Source: Chitinophagaceae bacterium UBA4407 (GTDB taxonomy: Bacteria > Bacteroidota > Bacteroidia > Chitinophagales > Chitinophagaceae). Taken from it: DNA of 64,000 nucleotides. Positions 36,941 to 46,419 of this stretch are shown here, in pieces. Below the pieces are notes generated by a model, which was not told the origin of the DNA, made no database searches, and worked only from the letters and a program-made list of their open reading frames with translations. The stretch covers positions 12,583 to 76,582 of the forward strand of contig DGQT01000010.1 in NCBI GenBank assembly GCA_002390845.1, written 5' to 3'. Made by a program: the position numbers and the translations under genes. How positions within the stretch are numbered: the first letter of the stretch is position 1; every line of letters starts with the position of its first letter.

Positions 36941-38818
36941 ATGAAAAAAATATCAATTATTACCTGCTTTTTAATTGGAGTGGTATTCATCAATTCTTGC
37001 AACAGGGATTATCTGAATACAAAGCCACAGGACAGGATATCCAGCAGTGCAACCTGGAGCGATGGGGCTTTATCCACCGCCTTTGTATTGAATGTTTATT
37101 CCTTTCTCGGTTATGGAGGTTTTGAAGAACAGGCCCTTGCTGCCTATACCGATGAGGCCATGTTTACACACGCAGGCAGAAACATCAATACTTTTACCGA
37201 AGGCAACGAAGAACCAGGAGCTCTCGCCTGGATGAGTGCCACTTACTATTGGGACAATATGTATTCTGCAATAAGAAATGCAAACGTTGCTTTAGAGAAC
37301 CTTCCAACAGCTACATTCGATGATGCTGCACTTAAAGATCAGCTTCTCGGTGAAGCTCATTTTCTACGGGCGTATTATTATCAGCAATTAGTAAGGTTTT
37401 ATGGGGGTGTGCCTCTTGTTGACCGTACCTACGGTCTGAATGAAGATTATTCATTACCCAGAAATACTTACGAAGAGTGTGTAAACTTTATTGTAGCTGA
37501 TTTAGATCAGGCAGCACAGTTACTTGATGGTAAATCAACTGTTGACGGACGTGCTTCTAAAATTGCTGCAATGGCTTTAAAAGCAAGGGTGCTTTTGTAT
37601 GCAGCCAGCGATTTACATGATGCTACTAAAGCCAAAGCAAATTCAAGTGTATTATCAGGTTTTGGTAATATAGAATTGCTTGCTTACACATCTGGCGACC
37701 AGCAGGCAAGATGGCAGGCTGCTCAGACTGCAGCAAAAGCTGTACTAGATGTAGCGCAGGGGTATAAATTAGATCTTTCTGCGCCTGCAAGTGCCGAAGA
37801 GGGCAAGATGAATTACCAGTCTATTGCCATGGGGGGTAAAAGTGCAACCGGCGATGCTGCTGCTGCTGTTGAGCTTATTTTTCAGAGAACATCTACCACT
37901 TTATACACCCAGGAAGACAACTGGCCACTAGGCGGTATCCATTACGGCATCAATAATGGGCCCAATGGCTACCACAACTGGGCCGGTAATACCCCGATAC
38001 AACTGCTGGTGGATGATTACGAAATGATGGATGGCAGTAAATTTGACTGGAACAAGCCAGAAGAAAAAGCGCATCCATATACCAACCGTGACCCACGCTT
38101 GTATGCCACGATACTTTATGATGGTGCAGGCTGGAAGCCAAGACCAAACGATGTTGTAGGCAGAGATCCTGCCAATCAGCTTCAAACCGGTTACTATTCC
38201 GATGGTTCCGGTGGTTTTATCAATGGTATAGATACACGCGAATCTCCCGTAGAAAACTGGAACGGCAGCCGTACGCACTACTATACAAGGAAATTCATTG
38301 ACGCCAATCCTGCATTGCCGGATAATCAGTCAAACGGCCAGATTGTGCCATGGCCATTCATACGCTACACAGAAATGGTATTAAATTATGTGGAAGCAAG
38401 TATTGAATTGGGCCAGGAAGATGTTGCAAGAACCTGGCTAAACAAGATCAGGTTCAGAGCTGGTATGCCTGCTGTAACTGACGCAGGTACTGCGCTACGG
38501 GATCGTTACCGCAACGAACGCCGGATAGAACTGGTATATGAAGAGCACCGCTACCACGATGCAAGAAGATGGATGATTGCTGCACAAACAGTAGGCAGGG
38601 GAATAAAAGCGATAAATGTACAGGCTACTTTAAAACCCGGAAAATCCCCGCTTGTTCCTTACCAACATGATGAAACAGTGTATGATTATACCTACACCGT
38701 TCAGGATAATACGGAAAACGAAACAAGGGTTTGGAAAGATAAAATGTACTTCAGGCCAATCAACCGTGATGAAATTAGTAAAAATGATAAATTGATTCAA
38801 AACCCAGGATATCAATAA
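36941..38818 (+). CDS. SusD/RagB-family nutrient-binding lipoprotein
   Basis: 625 aa. Lipoprotein signal LIGVVFINSC, then DYLNTKPQD typical of the family, TPR-like helices with LLGEAHFLRAYYYQQLVRFYGGVPLVD and a C-terminal INRDEISKNDKLIQNPGYQ. Forms the lid of the SusC channel at the cell surface. It is 10 bp downstream of susC and followed by a strong terminator. The next FG-GAP gene is separated by repeat E14 and so may be a separate unit. Confidence 0.95.
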   Translation: MKKISIITCFLIGVVFINSCNRDYLNTKPQDRISSSATWSDGALSTAFVLNVYSFLGYGGFEEQALAAYTDEAMFTHAGRNINTFTEGNEEPGALAWMSATYYWDNMYSAIRNANVALENLPTATFDDAALKDQLLGEAHFLRAYYYQQLVRFYGGVPLVDRTYGLNEDYSLPRNTYEECVNFIVADLDQAAQLLDGKSTVDGRASKIAAMALKARVLLYAASDLHDATKAKANSSVLSGFGNIELLAYTSGDQQARWQAAQTAAKAVLDVAQGYKLDLSAPASAEEGKMNYQSIAMGGKSATGDAAAAVELIFQRTSTTLYTQEDNWPLGGIHYGINNGPNGYHNWAGNTPIQLLVDDYEMMDGSKFDWNKPEEKAHPYTNRDPRLYATILYDGAGWKPRPNDVVGRDPANQLQTGYYSDGSGGFINGIDTRESPVENWNGSRTHYYTRKFIDANPALPDNQSNGQIVPWPFIRYTEMVLNYVEASIELGQEDVARTWLNKIRFRAGMPAVTDAGTALRDRYRNERRIELVYEEHRYHDARRWMIAAQTVGRGIKAINVQATLKPGKSPLVPYQHDETVYDYTYTVQDNTENETRVWKDKMYFRPINRDEISKNDKLIQNPGYQ

Positions 38819-38835
38819 ATAATACTGCTTTATTT

Positions 38836-38873
38836 TAAAAAAATCTACCCCATAACCGGGGTAGATTTTTTTA
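38836..38873 (+). terminator. Rho-independent terminator after SusD
   Basis: AATCTACCCC and GGGGTAGATT form a 10-bp stem with a six-base loop, followed by a T-run and preceded by an A-run, so it could work in both directions. It ends the SusC-SusD unit. Confidence 0.85.
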
Positions 38874-38899
38874 ATTAAAACATGGCTTTAATTGCAGGT

Positions 38900-39132
38900 T
38901 ATTTTGATTGGCAAGAATATTGGGTTACCAGCACAAGCACTGCTATTGTACTTTCGTTGTGTCACTCACTTGTACGTTCCGAACAATTATCAGCAATTAA
39001 CAGCCGGGCTGCTGCAATAAAACCCGCCATTGTTTTTTTTGCCGGTGGCATAAGCCAAAGCAGATTCTAAAAGCACAAGAGTGCGACGCAAGAAAGTTTA
39101 ATAGTAGCTTTAGCGTTTGGTTCATAATAAAA
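38900..39132. repeat. Inverted-arm repeat, element E14 (mixed cores)
   Basis: Left arm about 38900-38982 has core TTGTGTCACTCACTTGTACGTTCC; right arm 39070-39132 has ACAAGAGTGCGACGCAAG and a GGTTCATAATAAAA tip. The two arms have opposite core types. Lies between SusD and the FG-GAP protein. Confidence 0.8.
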
Positions 39133-39173
39133 GTTGCATTTAAATGCCATTTCCATTAACACAGCCCATTTCA

Positions 39174-42100
39174 ATGAAAGCTAGCCGGGTATCTTACTGC
39201 TCATTATTTCTTTGCCTTTATTTTTTAAACGCCTGTAATACCCAAAATGAAAAAGGCAAAGATGCAAATGCAAACACTGCAACAGGAAATGAATTGTTTA
39301 CGTTGCTTAGCCCCAAAGAAACCAATGTAGACTTTCAAAATACACTCTCAGAAGGTTTAAATACAAACATTCTGATGTACGAATATTTCTACAATGGCGG
39401 CGGTGTTGCTGCCGGTGATTTTAATAACGATGGCCTTGTTGATCTCTATTTTACCAGTAATATGGGGGGAAATAAATTCTACCTCAACAATGGCAATATG
39501 CAGTTCCAGGATATCACATCATTTTGCGGTGCAGGTGGCAGAGCTGGTCCCTGGAAAACGGGCGTAAATGCAGTAGATATAAATGGCGATGGAAAGCTGG
39601 ATATTTATTTATGTTATTCGGGTGCATTACCACCAGCGAAAAGGGCAAATCAGCTTTTTATAAACATGGGGAATAACAGCAGAGGCGTACCGATGTTTCA
39701 GGAGATGGCGGAAAAATTTGGACTTGCCAGTACAGGTTATAGTAATCAATCTTACTTTTTTGACTATGATAAAGATGGCGACCTGGATATGTTATTGCTG
39801 AACCACAATCCTAAAAATTTACCAATACTGAATGTTGAAGCCACTGTTGAACTTCTGAAAAAAGATGATCCTGAAAAAGGGCTTCGTTTGTTTAAACAAA
39901 CCAAGGGAAAGTTTGAAGATGTTACCAAAAGTTCCGGTATTAATGGCTCTGAATTGAGTTACGGATTAGGACTTGGAATATCAGACTTTAATGAAGACGG
40001 CTGGCCCGACTTTTATGTATCGAACGATTATGCAGTGCCTGATTATCTCTACATCAATAATAAAAACGGAACGTTCACCAATAGGCTTGCAGAATGCATT
40101 GGGCATACCAGCCAGTTTTCTATGGGTAATGATATGGCTGATATGAACAATGATGGCCTTACGGATATTTTTACCCTTGACATGCTGCCGGAAGACAATC
40201 ACCGGCAAAAATTATTATTGGCTCCTGATAACCTTGATAAATTTAATGTAAATATCCGCAGTGGTTTTTATTACCAATATATGCGAAACATGTTGCAGAT
40301 TAGCAATGGCAACAATACTTTCAGTGAAACAGGACAGATAGAAGGAATTTCAAATACAGACTGGAGCTGGGCTCCGCTATTTGCTGATTTTGATAATGAC
40401 GGCTGGAAAGACCTTTATATTTCAAACGGTTATTTCAGAGATTATACCAACCTGGATTTTATCAACTACATGAATGAATATGTTGCGGCAAAAGGCAGGC
40501 TGCAGCGGGATGATGTTATGGAAATAATAAAGAAAATGCCTTCATCAAACGTGGTGAATTATATTTTTCAAAACAAGCAGGGTTTTAATTTTGAAAACAA
40601 ACAAAAAGATTGGGGTATTACCCAACCTTCAAACAGCAATGGTGCTGTTTATGCAGACCTGGACAATGACGGCGATCTTGATCTTATTGTAAATAATATC
40701 AATCAGGCTGCATTTATTTACAGAAATGAATCGCAAAAGCAAAAGGACAGTCATTTTTTACAGGTACTGCTTACAGGTGATTCGGGAAATACACAAGGGC
40801 TGGGAGCTGCAGTAGAAATTTTCAACGATGGGCAAGTTCAAAAGCTTGAACAAAATCCGGCAAGAGGCTATCTTTCTAATGTTTCTTCGGTACTGCATTT
40901 TGGATTGGGTAGATCAGAAAAAGTCGACTCACTGATCATTACCTGGAACAGTGGTAAAACGCAAAAGCTTGAAGATGTGAAAGCAAACCAGGTTTTGAAG
41001 CTCTTTGAAAAGGATGCACATGATAAAGCATCATCTGTAAAATCTTCAATAAAATGGTTTGCAGCGGTGCAGCCCGCCATAAAATATAAAGACAATCCAG
41101 ATACAAGCACCAATGATTTTAACAGGCAGCTTTTACTGCTGAGTCAATTGTCTTTTCAAGGGCCCTGCATGACAAAATACGACCTGAATAGAGATGGTCT
41201 TGAAGATGTAATTATTAGTGGTAACGCGGGTCAGGCCACCGGTATTTTTATCCAGCAGAAAAATGGAATATTTCTAACAAAAAGTATTCCCGCATTTGAA
41301 CAGGACAAAGCTTATGCAGATGCAGCTATTGCTGTATTCGATGCCAATAAAGATGGTTACCCTGATATCTATATTGCAAGCGGCGGTTATAACAACCTTA
41401 ATGAATCTGACTCTTTGCTTAACGACCGGTTGTATGTTAACGACGGCAATAATAACTTCACTAAAAGCAAAAGCTTGCCTGCGATCAATGGCAGTAAATC
41501 CTGTGTAAGCGTGCAGGATATAAACGGCGATGGGTCACCAGATATTTTTGTCGGCGGCAGAGTGGTTCCCGGCCGTTATCCTGAAACACCCAAAAGCTAT
41601 ATTCTCATTAATGATGGCAAAGGAAACTTTACAGACCAAACGCAAAACATCTGTCCCGAAATTTCTAAAATAGGAATGGTAACAGATGCGGTTTGGGTTG
41701 ACCTTGATCTTGATCAAAAGAATGAGCTGGTGATAGCAGGCGAATGGATGCCTGTAACTGTTTTTAGTATAGAAAACGGCAAATTGGTAAACACTACAAC
41801 CCGGTATTTTGACAAGCCTTATTCAGGTTGGTGGAATACTATAGCCGTTGGAGATTTTAACGGAGATAAACGCCCAGACCTTATTATTGGCAATACAGGA
41901 TTGAACACACAATTCAAAGCCTCAGAAGAAGAGCCACTCGAAATGTATTACAAGGACTTTGATAAAAATGGTTCGGTAGATCCCATCTTTAGTTTTTATA
42001 TACAGGGCAAAAAATATCCTTATTTGACCAGGGATGAATTGGTTGGTCAATTGCCAATGATGCGTAAAAGGTTTGCTGATTTTAAAAGCTACGCCGATAT

Positions 42101-42530
42101 AACAATGGATGATCTTTTTCAAAACAATGAGTTGAAAGATGCTGGTCACCTTGCGGCAAACCACATGGCTACAACCTGTTTCTTAAGTACACAAACAGGC
42201 AAGTTTGCAATCGCTCAATTACCCATTCAGGCGCAATATTCACAGGTTTATACAATCGATACGCTAGACTTTAATCATGATGGTTACACCGATCTTTTGC
42301 TATGCGGCAATAACAGTCATAGTAAGATCAGGCTTGGTAAATTTGACGCGAATTACGGAACATTGATGGCCGGGGATGGCAAAGGAAATTTTACATACAT
42401 CCGCCAAAGCGAATCTGGTTTTAATATCTGGGGCGATGTAAGAAGTTGTATTCAGATCAACGATAAAATTTATTTTGGTATCAACGGCAAGGGTTTAATT
42501 TCTTATGAATTGTTGAAACAAAAAAAATGA
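39174..42530 (+). CDS. FG-GAP/VCBS and ASPIC-domain lipoprotein
   Basis: 1118 aa from ATG 39174, set by the lipoprotein signal LFLCLYFLNAC; the frame opens ten codons earlier. At least eight calcium-binding blade motifs (DFNNDGLVD, DINGDGKLD, DYDKDGDLD, DFDNDGWKD, DLDNDGDLD, DFNGDKRPD) indicate an integrin-like propeller, interrupted by an ASPIC/UnbV module (GLGAAVEIF to HFGLGRSEKVDSL). Exposed at the cell surface, it probably binds or displays a ligand for the SusCD system. No catalytic motif is seen. Its stop overlaps an ATG at 42527 that I do not accept as a start. Confidence 0.9.
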   Translation: MKASRVSYCSLFLCLYFLNACNTQNEKGKDANANTATGNELFTLLSPKETNVDFQNTLSEGLNTNILMYEYFYNGGGVAAGDFNNDGLVDLYFTSNMGGNKFYLNNGNMQFQDITSFCGAGGRAGPWKTGVNAVDINGDGKLDIYLCYSGALPPAKRANQLFINMGNNSRGVPMFQEMAEKFGLASTGYSNQSYFFDYDKDGDLDMLLLNHNPKNLPILNVEATVELLKKDDPEKGLRLFKQTKGKFEDVTKSSGINGSELSYGLGLGISDFNEDGWPDFYVSNDYAVPDYLYINNKNGTFTNRLAECIGHTSQFSMGNDMADMNNDGLTDIFTLDMLPEDNHRQKLLLAPDNLDKFNVNIRSGFYYQYMRNMLQISNGNNTFSETGQIEGISNTDWSWAPLFADFDNDGWKDLYISNGYFRDYTNLDFINYMNEYVAAKGRLQRDDVMEIIKKMPSSNVVNYIFQNKQGFNFENKQKDWGITQPSNSNGAVYADLDNDGDLDLIVNNINQAAFIYRNESQKQKDSHFLQVLLTGDSGNTQGLGAAVEIFNDGQVQKLEQNPARGYLSNVSSVLHFGLGRSEKVDSLIITWNSGKTQKLEDVKANQVLKLFEKDAHDKASSVKSSIKWFAAVQPAIKYKDNPDTSTNDFNRQLLLLSQLSFQGPCMTKYDLNRDGLEDVIISGNAGQATGIFIQQKNGIFLTKSIPAFEQDKAYADAAIAVFDANKDGYPDIYIASGGYNNLNESDSLLNDRLYVNDGNNNFTKSKSLPAINGSKSCVSVQDINGDGSPDIFVGGRVVPGRYPETPKSYILINDGKGNFTDQTQNICPEISKIGMVTDAVWVDLDLDQKNELVIAGEWMPVTVFSIENGKLVNTTTRYFDKPYSGWWNTIAVGDFNGDKRPDLIIGNTGLNTQFKASEEEPLEMYYKDFDKNGSVDPIFSFYIQGKKYPYLTRDELVGQLPMMRKRFADFKSYADITMDDLFQNNELKDAGHLAANHMATTCFLSTQTGKFAIAQLPIQAQYSQVYTIDTLDFNHDGYTDLLLCGNNSHSKIRLGKFDANYGTLMAGDGKGNFTYIRQSESGFNIWGDVRSCIQINDKIYFGINGKGLISYELLKQKK

Positions 42531-42562
42531 AACCGGTAAGAAATTTATTACAAAGAATTTAT

Positions 42563-42700
42563 TTTAATACCAGCCATAATTTTTCATGGCATCTTCGTTG
42601 CCACGCTCGGTTCGAAGTTCCTCATTCATGGTATCTTCAAAAGGCGTGGCGGTTTACCCCGACGAGCGAAGCGGAACTCGGGGTCGCAATCACTTCATCA
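42563..42700. repeat. Left arm E15 with core D, followed by a core-C fragment
   Basis: Outer part ATACCAGCC and CATGGCATCTTCG as in E3 and E10, but the core is TTGCCACGCTCGGTTCG (42599). GCCACGC (42600) can pair with GCGTGGC (42644), and a CCCCGA...CGGGG hairpin follows. It ends with GTCGCAATCACTTCATC (42683), the core-C sequence. A mosaic of two core types. Confidence 0.65.
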
Positions 42701-42736
42701 CCTGTACCAATGGCATCTGCAGTCTCATGGTCAAAC

Positions 42737-44083
42737 ATGCAGAGAATATTCAAACAGCTTTTAGTTTGCACTTTGTTTTTTTCTTTTTTTCTTTCATCAT
42801 GTACACCCGAAAAACCAAAACCGCCCCAGGATTATGAACTTGCTGCTGCATGGGCAGACATGACAAATTATATTAGCAAAAATACCCCATCCAATTCACC
42901 AACATTTGCCTCACGTTGTTTTGGATATATTGGCCTTACCATGTTCGAGTCTGTTGTAAATGGTTATCCCGAATATCAATCAATGGCTGGTCAATTAAAT
43001 GGATTGGATAGTTTGCCGTTACCCGAAAAAGGCGCAGCCTATAATTGGCCGTTGGTTTTAAATGCAGGCCAGGCAGAGATACTCCGCAATATTTATATTC
43101 AAACTTCCGATCAGAATAAAACGAAGATTGATTCACTCGAACAACACTTCCTATCAATCTTCAAAGAAACAATTGCCAATGACTCCATAACAAACAGGTC
43201 AATCGCATACGGAAAAGCAATAGCGCAACAAATTTTTGAATGGTCAAAAACCGATGGTGGCCATCGTGGTTACTTAAACAATTTTGATAAGAAACTGGTG
43301 TTCCCCCAAAAGCCCGGATGCTGGCAACCACCGCTATATGCGCAATCATTCACGCACTTTCCTTTGCACCCGCATTGGGGGCAAAACCGTACGTTTTTAT
43401 CAGTTGATTCAACAATTGCAGCACCAGAATTTATTCCTTACGATTCTACTCCCGGCTCAGCTTACTACCAGCAATTCATGCAGGTGTATGAAAAAGAAAA
43501 AGTATTAACGCAGGATGAAAAAGAAGCCGCCATTTGGTGGGCCGATGATCCTGATGCAACCTTTACTCCTCCAGGCCACTCGTATTATTTTGCAACGCTA
43601 GCCATCAAAAAAACACATCCTGATTTAATTAAATGTGCCGAAACTTATGCAAGAATTGGTATGGCCGTAGCAGATGCTTTCCGCAATTGCTGGAAGTGGA
43701 AGTACCAGTTTTTTACAGAACGTGCAAACACATTTATTCCGCAGCATATCGATCAGTATTGGGAATCTTTCTGGCCCGATCCGCCATTCCCGGCATTTCC
43801 TTCGGGGCATGCAATTCAGGCAGCTGCAGCGGCCACGGTGCTTACCGATTTGTACGGAGATCATTTTGAGTTTACCGATAGCGCTCATGTTGGCAGGCCA
43901 AGAGATGAGATCAGGAACACAGATTTTAAAGCGCGTCATTTTACATCGTTCTGGCAGGCCGCCGAAGAGACTGCCAACTCAAGATTTTATGGTGGTATAC
44001 ACACACCACAGGATAATGCAAGAGGGTTGGAGAAAGGCAAAGTAATCGGCGAAAATGTTAACCAACTGAAGTGGAAAAAATAA
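42737..44083 (+). CDS. PAP2 / vanadium-haloperoxidase-like lipoprotein
   Basis: 448 aa from ATG 42737, fixed by the lipoprotein signal LLVCTLFFSFFLSSC. The C-terminal domain has the acid phosphatase/haloperoxidase motifs FPAFPSGHAIQAAAA and SRFYGGIHTPQDNARG, with the conserved Ser-Gly-His and the final Arg/His region. Known relatives are phosphatases or vanadate-dependent haloperoxidases; these cannot be separated here. The frame is open to 42527 through repeat E15, which I regard as untranslated. Next to FG-GAP/ASPIC proteins, a recurrent combination in Bacteroidota from memory. Confidence 0.85.
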   Translation: MQRIFKQLLVCTLFFSFFLSSCTPEKPKPPQDYELAAAWADMTNYISKNTPSNSPTFASRCFGYIGLTMFESVVNGYPEYQSMAGQLNGLDSLPLPEKGAAYNWPLVLNAGQAEILRNIYIQTSDQNKTKIDSLEQHFLSIFKETIANDSITNRSIAYGKAIAQQIFEWSKTDGGHRGYLNNFDKKLVFPQKPGCWQPPLYAQSFTHFPLHPHWGQNRTFLSVDSTIAAPEFIPYDSTPGSAYYQQFMQVYEKEKVLTQDEKEAAIWWADDPDATFTPPGHSYYFATLAIKKTHPDLIKCAETYARIGMAVADAFRNCWKWKYQFFTERANTFIPQHIDQYWESFWPDPPFPAFPSGHAIQAAAAATVLTDLYGDHFEFTDSAHVGRPRDEIRNTDFKARHFTSFWQAAEETANSRFYGGIHTPQDNARGLEKGKVIGENVNQLKWKK

Positions 44084-44102
44084 AATGATAAGTGCCGATA
44101 CT

Positions 44103-44322
44103 ATTTTTGTGAGCCGGGTAGTGAGCAGAGCCGAACTATGGTATTTCAATGAAGCATCCGTTGCGTCGCACTCTTGTACGTTCGGAACAAAAAGCAGCAA
44201 AGGCTTTTAGCAGTTAGCCTTAAGCTATTAGCTAAAAGCCAGTGGCTAATAGCTATCCTTCAGCACAAGAGTGCGACGCAAGTAAAGCTCAATAGCCGCA
44301 ATACAGTTGGGCTCAAAAAAAA
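44103..44322. repeat. Interspersed inverted-arm repeat, element E16
   Basis: Left arm 44103-44186 (GAGCCGGGTA, CAATGAAGCATCCG, TTGCGTCGCACTCTTGTACG) and right arm 44261-44322 (GCACAAGAGTGCGACGCAAG, GTTGGGCTCAAAAAAAA). The interior is built from agctattag and ctaatagct words that can pair with one another. It fills the space between two + genes. Confidence 0.85.
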
Positions 44323-44351
44323 TTATTCCTCAAAACATCATTTAAAAAGCC

Positions 44352-46055
44352 ATGCGATACTTTTTATACTCACTTTTTTTCTGTTCAGTGTTTTTTACAG
44401 GTAAAAGTTTTTCTCAAACACGTTTTAAAGATGTAACCGATTCAGCAGGAATCAAACATGTATTTAAAGTGTACGAAGGTATGTTTGGCGGCGGCGCCTG
44501 TGTGATTGATTATAACAAAGACGGTTTTGAAGATGTGTATATAACCGGCGGCATGAACGATGATGTGCTGTATAAAAACAATGGCAACGGAACGTTTACC
44601 AACGTGTTTGAAAATGCTGGTTTAACCCTTACAAAAAAATATGTAACACAAGGTGTAACCAGTGCCGATGTAAACCGTGATGGCTTTGTTGATCTCTTTG
44701 TTACCACCATTACCAGCAGGGATAAAAAACAAACCATACCAAGAGAAATAAATCTCTTGTTCCTCAACAATGGCAACGGAACTTTTCGTGATGCAACAAA
44801 AGAATATGGACTCGATCAAATGTACTCTTTCAGCACCAGCCCAAGCTTTGGCGATATTAATGCCGATGGCTGGCCCGATCTTTATGTAGGTAATTATTTC
44901 AATGAATTTACCGGCAAACTGAGCGTTATTAATGATGCCACTGTTGTGCAGGCCAATCAAATTGCTAAGGGTTATTTGTTGCTGAACGAAGGTGGCAAAA
45001 AATTTAAAGATGTATCTGATGATTACGGTCTTGATTTTCGCGGCTTTGGTTTTGGTGGGGTGTTTACAGACTTTGATAATGACGGCGATCAGGACTTATT
45101 TATCAATCACGATTTCGGCTATAAACGTACGCCGGATATGTTGCTGGAAAATAAATATCCCAGCGAAAAGTTTACAGATGTAGCAAAAGAAAAGGGAATG
45201 GATCTCAAGATCAATTCCATGGGCACAGCAGTTGGCGATTATAATAACGATGGGCTTATGGATTATTATATGACCAACATTAAGTTCAATTATTTTATGG
45301 TAAACCAAGGGCCGGGCAAACCATTTGTAGATAAAGCAACAGAATTGGGCCTTGGGTTTTTCGCAATAAGCTGGGGCGCCAACTTTGCAGATTTCGACCA
45401 GGATGGCGATGTGGATCTGTTCGTTTCAAACGGCGATCTTAACCCCAACTGTGTGCCCATGGCTAACTTTTATTACGAAAATCTTGGAAACAAATTTCAG
45501 GATAATGCAAGTGCTTATGGTTTGGCTGATTATGGCATTGGCCGTGGCTCCGTTGTATTTGATTATGATAACGATGGCGATCTTGATCTGCTTGTGGTAA
45601 ACCAGGAACCTGTGCTTCCAAATTACCCGGTGCCCTCCACTACAAAACTGTACCGGAACGATTCCACTAAAGGCAACTGGATTAAGATTGCACTTAAAGG
45701 CATACAGGCAGAAAGCCACGGTATAGGATCAAAAATTGAAGTGGAAGCTGGTGGTAAAAAAATGATCCGCGAAATAGATGGCGGCGCTTCTAGCCATCTT
45801 TCTCAAAGCTCTGTTATTGCACATTTTGGTTTGGGCAATTCGCAAAAGATTGATTCAATAACAGTTTACTGGACTGGCGGAAATAAACAAACAATTACTA
45901 ATATAAAAGCCAACCAGCTATTAACCATTACAGAAATTCCTGCACCAAAAAAGCCTGGGTTTAATTATGTTAATTTGTTCATTGCGTTGGGGCTGGCGGT
46001 TGTATTGATTCTGTTCAGAAGAAGTATGAAAAAACGCCCAACAGCCAATACATAA
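44352..46055 (+). CDS. CRTAC1-type FG-GAP and ASPIC-domain protein
   Basis: 567 aa: signal peptide (YSLFFCSVFFTGKSFSQ), FG-GAP blades with DYNKDGFED, DVNRDGFVD, DINADGWPD, DFDNDGDQD, DYNNDGLMD, DFDQDGDVD and DYDNDGDLD, an ASPIC/UnbV domain (GIGSKIEVEAGGK to HFGLGNSQKIDS), and a C-terminal membrane helix (VNLFIALGLAVVLILF) with a basic tail. It is probably an envelope-anchored binding protein working with the adjacent lipoproteins. Same domain pair as the 1118-aa protein upstream but half its length. Confidence 0.9.
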   Translation: MRYFLYSLFFCSVFFTGKSFSQTRFKDVTDSAGIKHVFKVYEGMFGGGACVIDYNKDGFEDVYITGGMNDDVLYKNNGNGTFTNVFENAGLTLTKKYVTQGVTSADVNRDGFVDLFVTTITSRDKKQTIPREINLLFLNNGNGTFRDATKEYGLDQMYSFSTSPSFGDINADGWPDLYVGNYFNEFTGKLSVINDATVVQANQIAKGYLLLNEGGKKFKDVSDDYGLDFRGFGFGGVFTDFDNDGDQDLFINHDFGYKRTPDMLLENKYPSEKFTDVAKEKGMDLKINSMGTAVGDYNNDGLMDYYMTNIKFNYFMVNQGPGKPFVDKATELGLGFFAISWGANFADFDQDGDVDLFVSNGDLNPNCVPMANFYYENLGNKFQDNASAYGLADYGIGRGSVVFDYDNDGDLDLLVVNQEPVLPNYPVPSTTKLYRNDSTKGNWIKIALKGIQAESHGIGSKIEVEAGGKKMIREIDGGASSHLSQSSVIAHFGLGNSQKIDSITVYWTGGNKQTITNIKANQLLTITEIPAPKKPGFNYVNLFIALGLAVVLILFRRSMKKRPTANT

Positions 46056-46419
46056 ATTATTAGCCAGGCAAAGAATTACTATGAAGCTTTGTTGCGTCGC
46101 ACACTTGTACGGTTGGATTATGAATGGGGCTTTTACCAGAGCGAAAATTGAAACTAACACTACTTACAATAATTACAGCAACAGTGAGAAACAGATTGAT
46201 AGAAAAAAGTATTGGCCTACTTCTATCCAACAACGTACTATAAAAGTATTGAAAACCAAAGACGCATTTCTTTGGATTGGGGATTTAGTACGCCTACATT
46301 CGTGTTGTGTGCCATTTTAAACGACCTTACTATAACCAATCAACTTTTAATTTTGCCAAGACTTAAACTATTTTTAACGCTGACAATTTTATTGGCTTTG
46401 CAAGCCTGCAATACAAAAA

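Noticed and set aside
38882..39070. 62-aa frame between SusD and the FG-GAP gene
   Set aside because: It lies entirely within repeat E14 sequence and after the terminator without a recognisable start context.
42527..42736. 70-residue N-terminal extension of the PAP2-like protein
   Set aside because: It is translated repeat DNA (E15), and a proper lipoprotein signal begins at ATG 42737.
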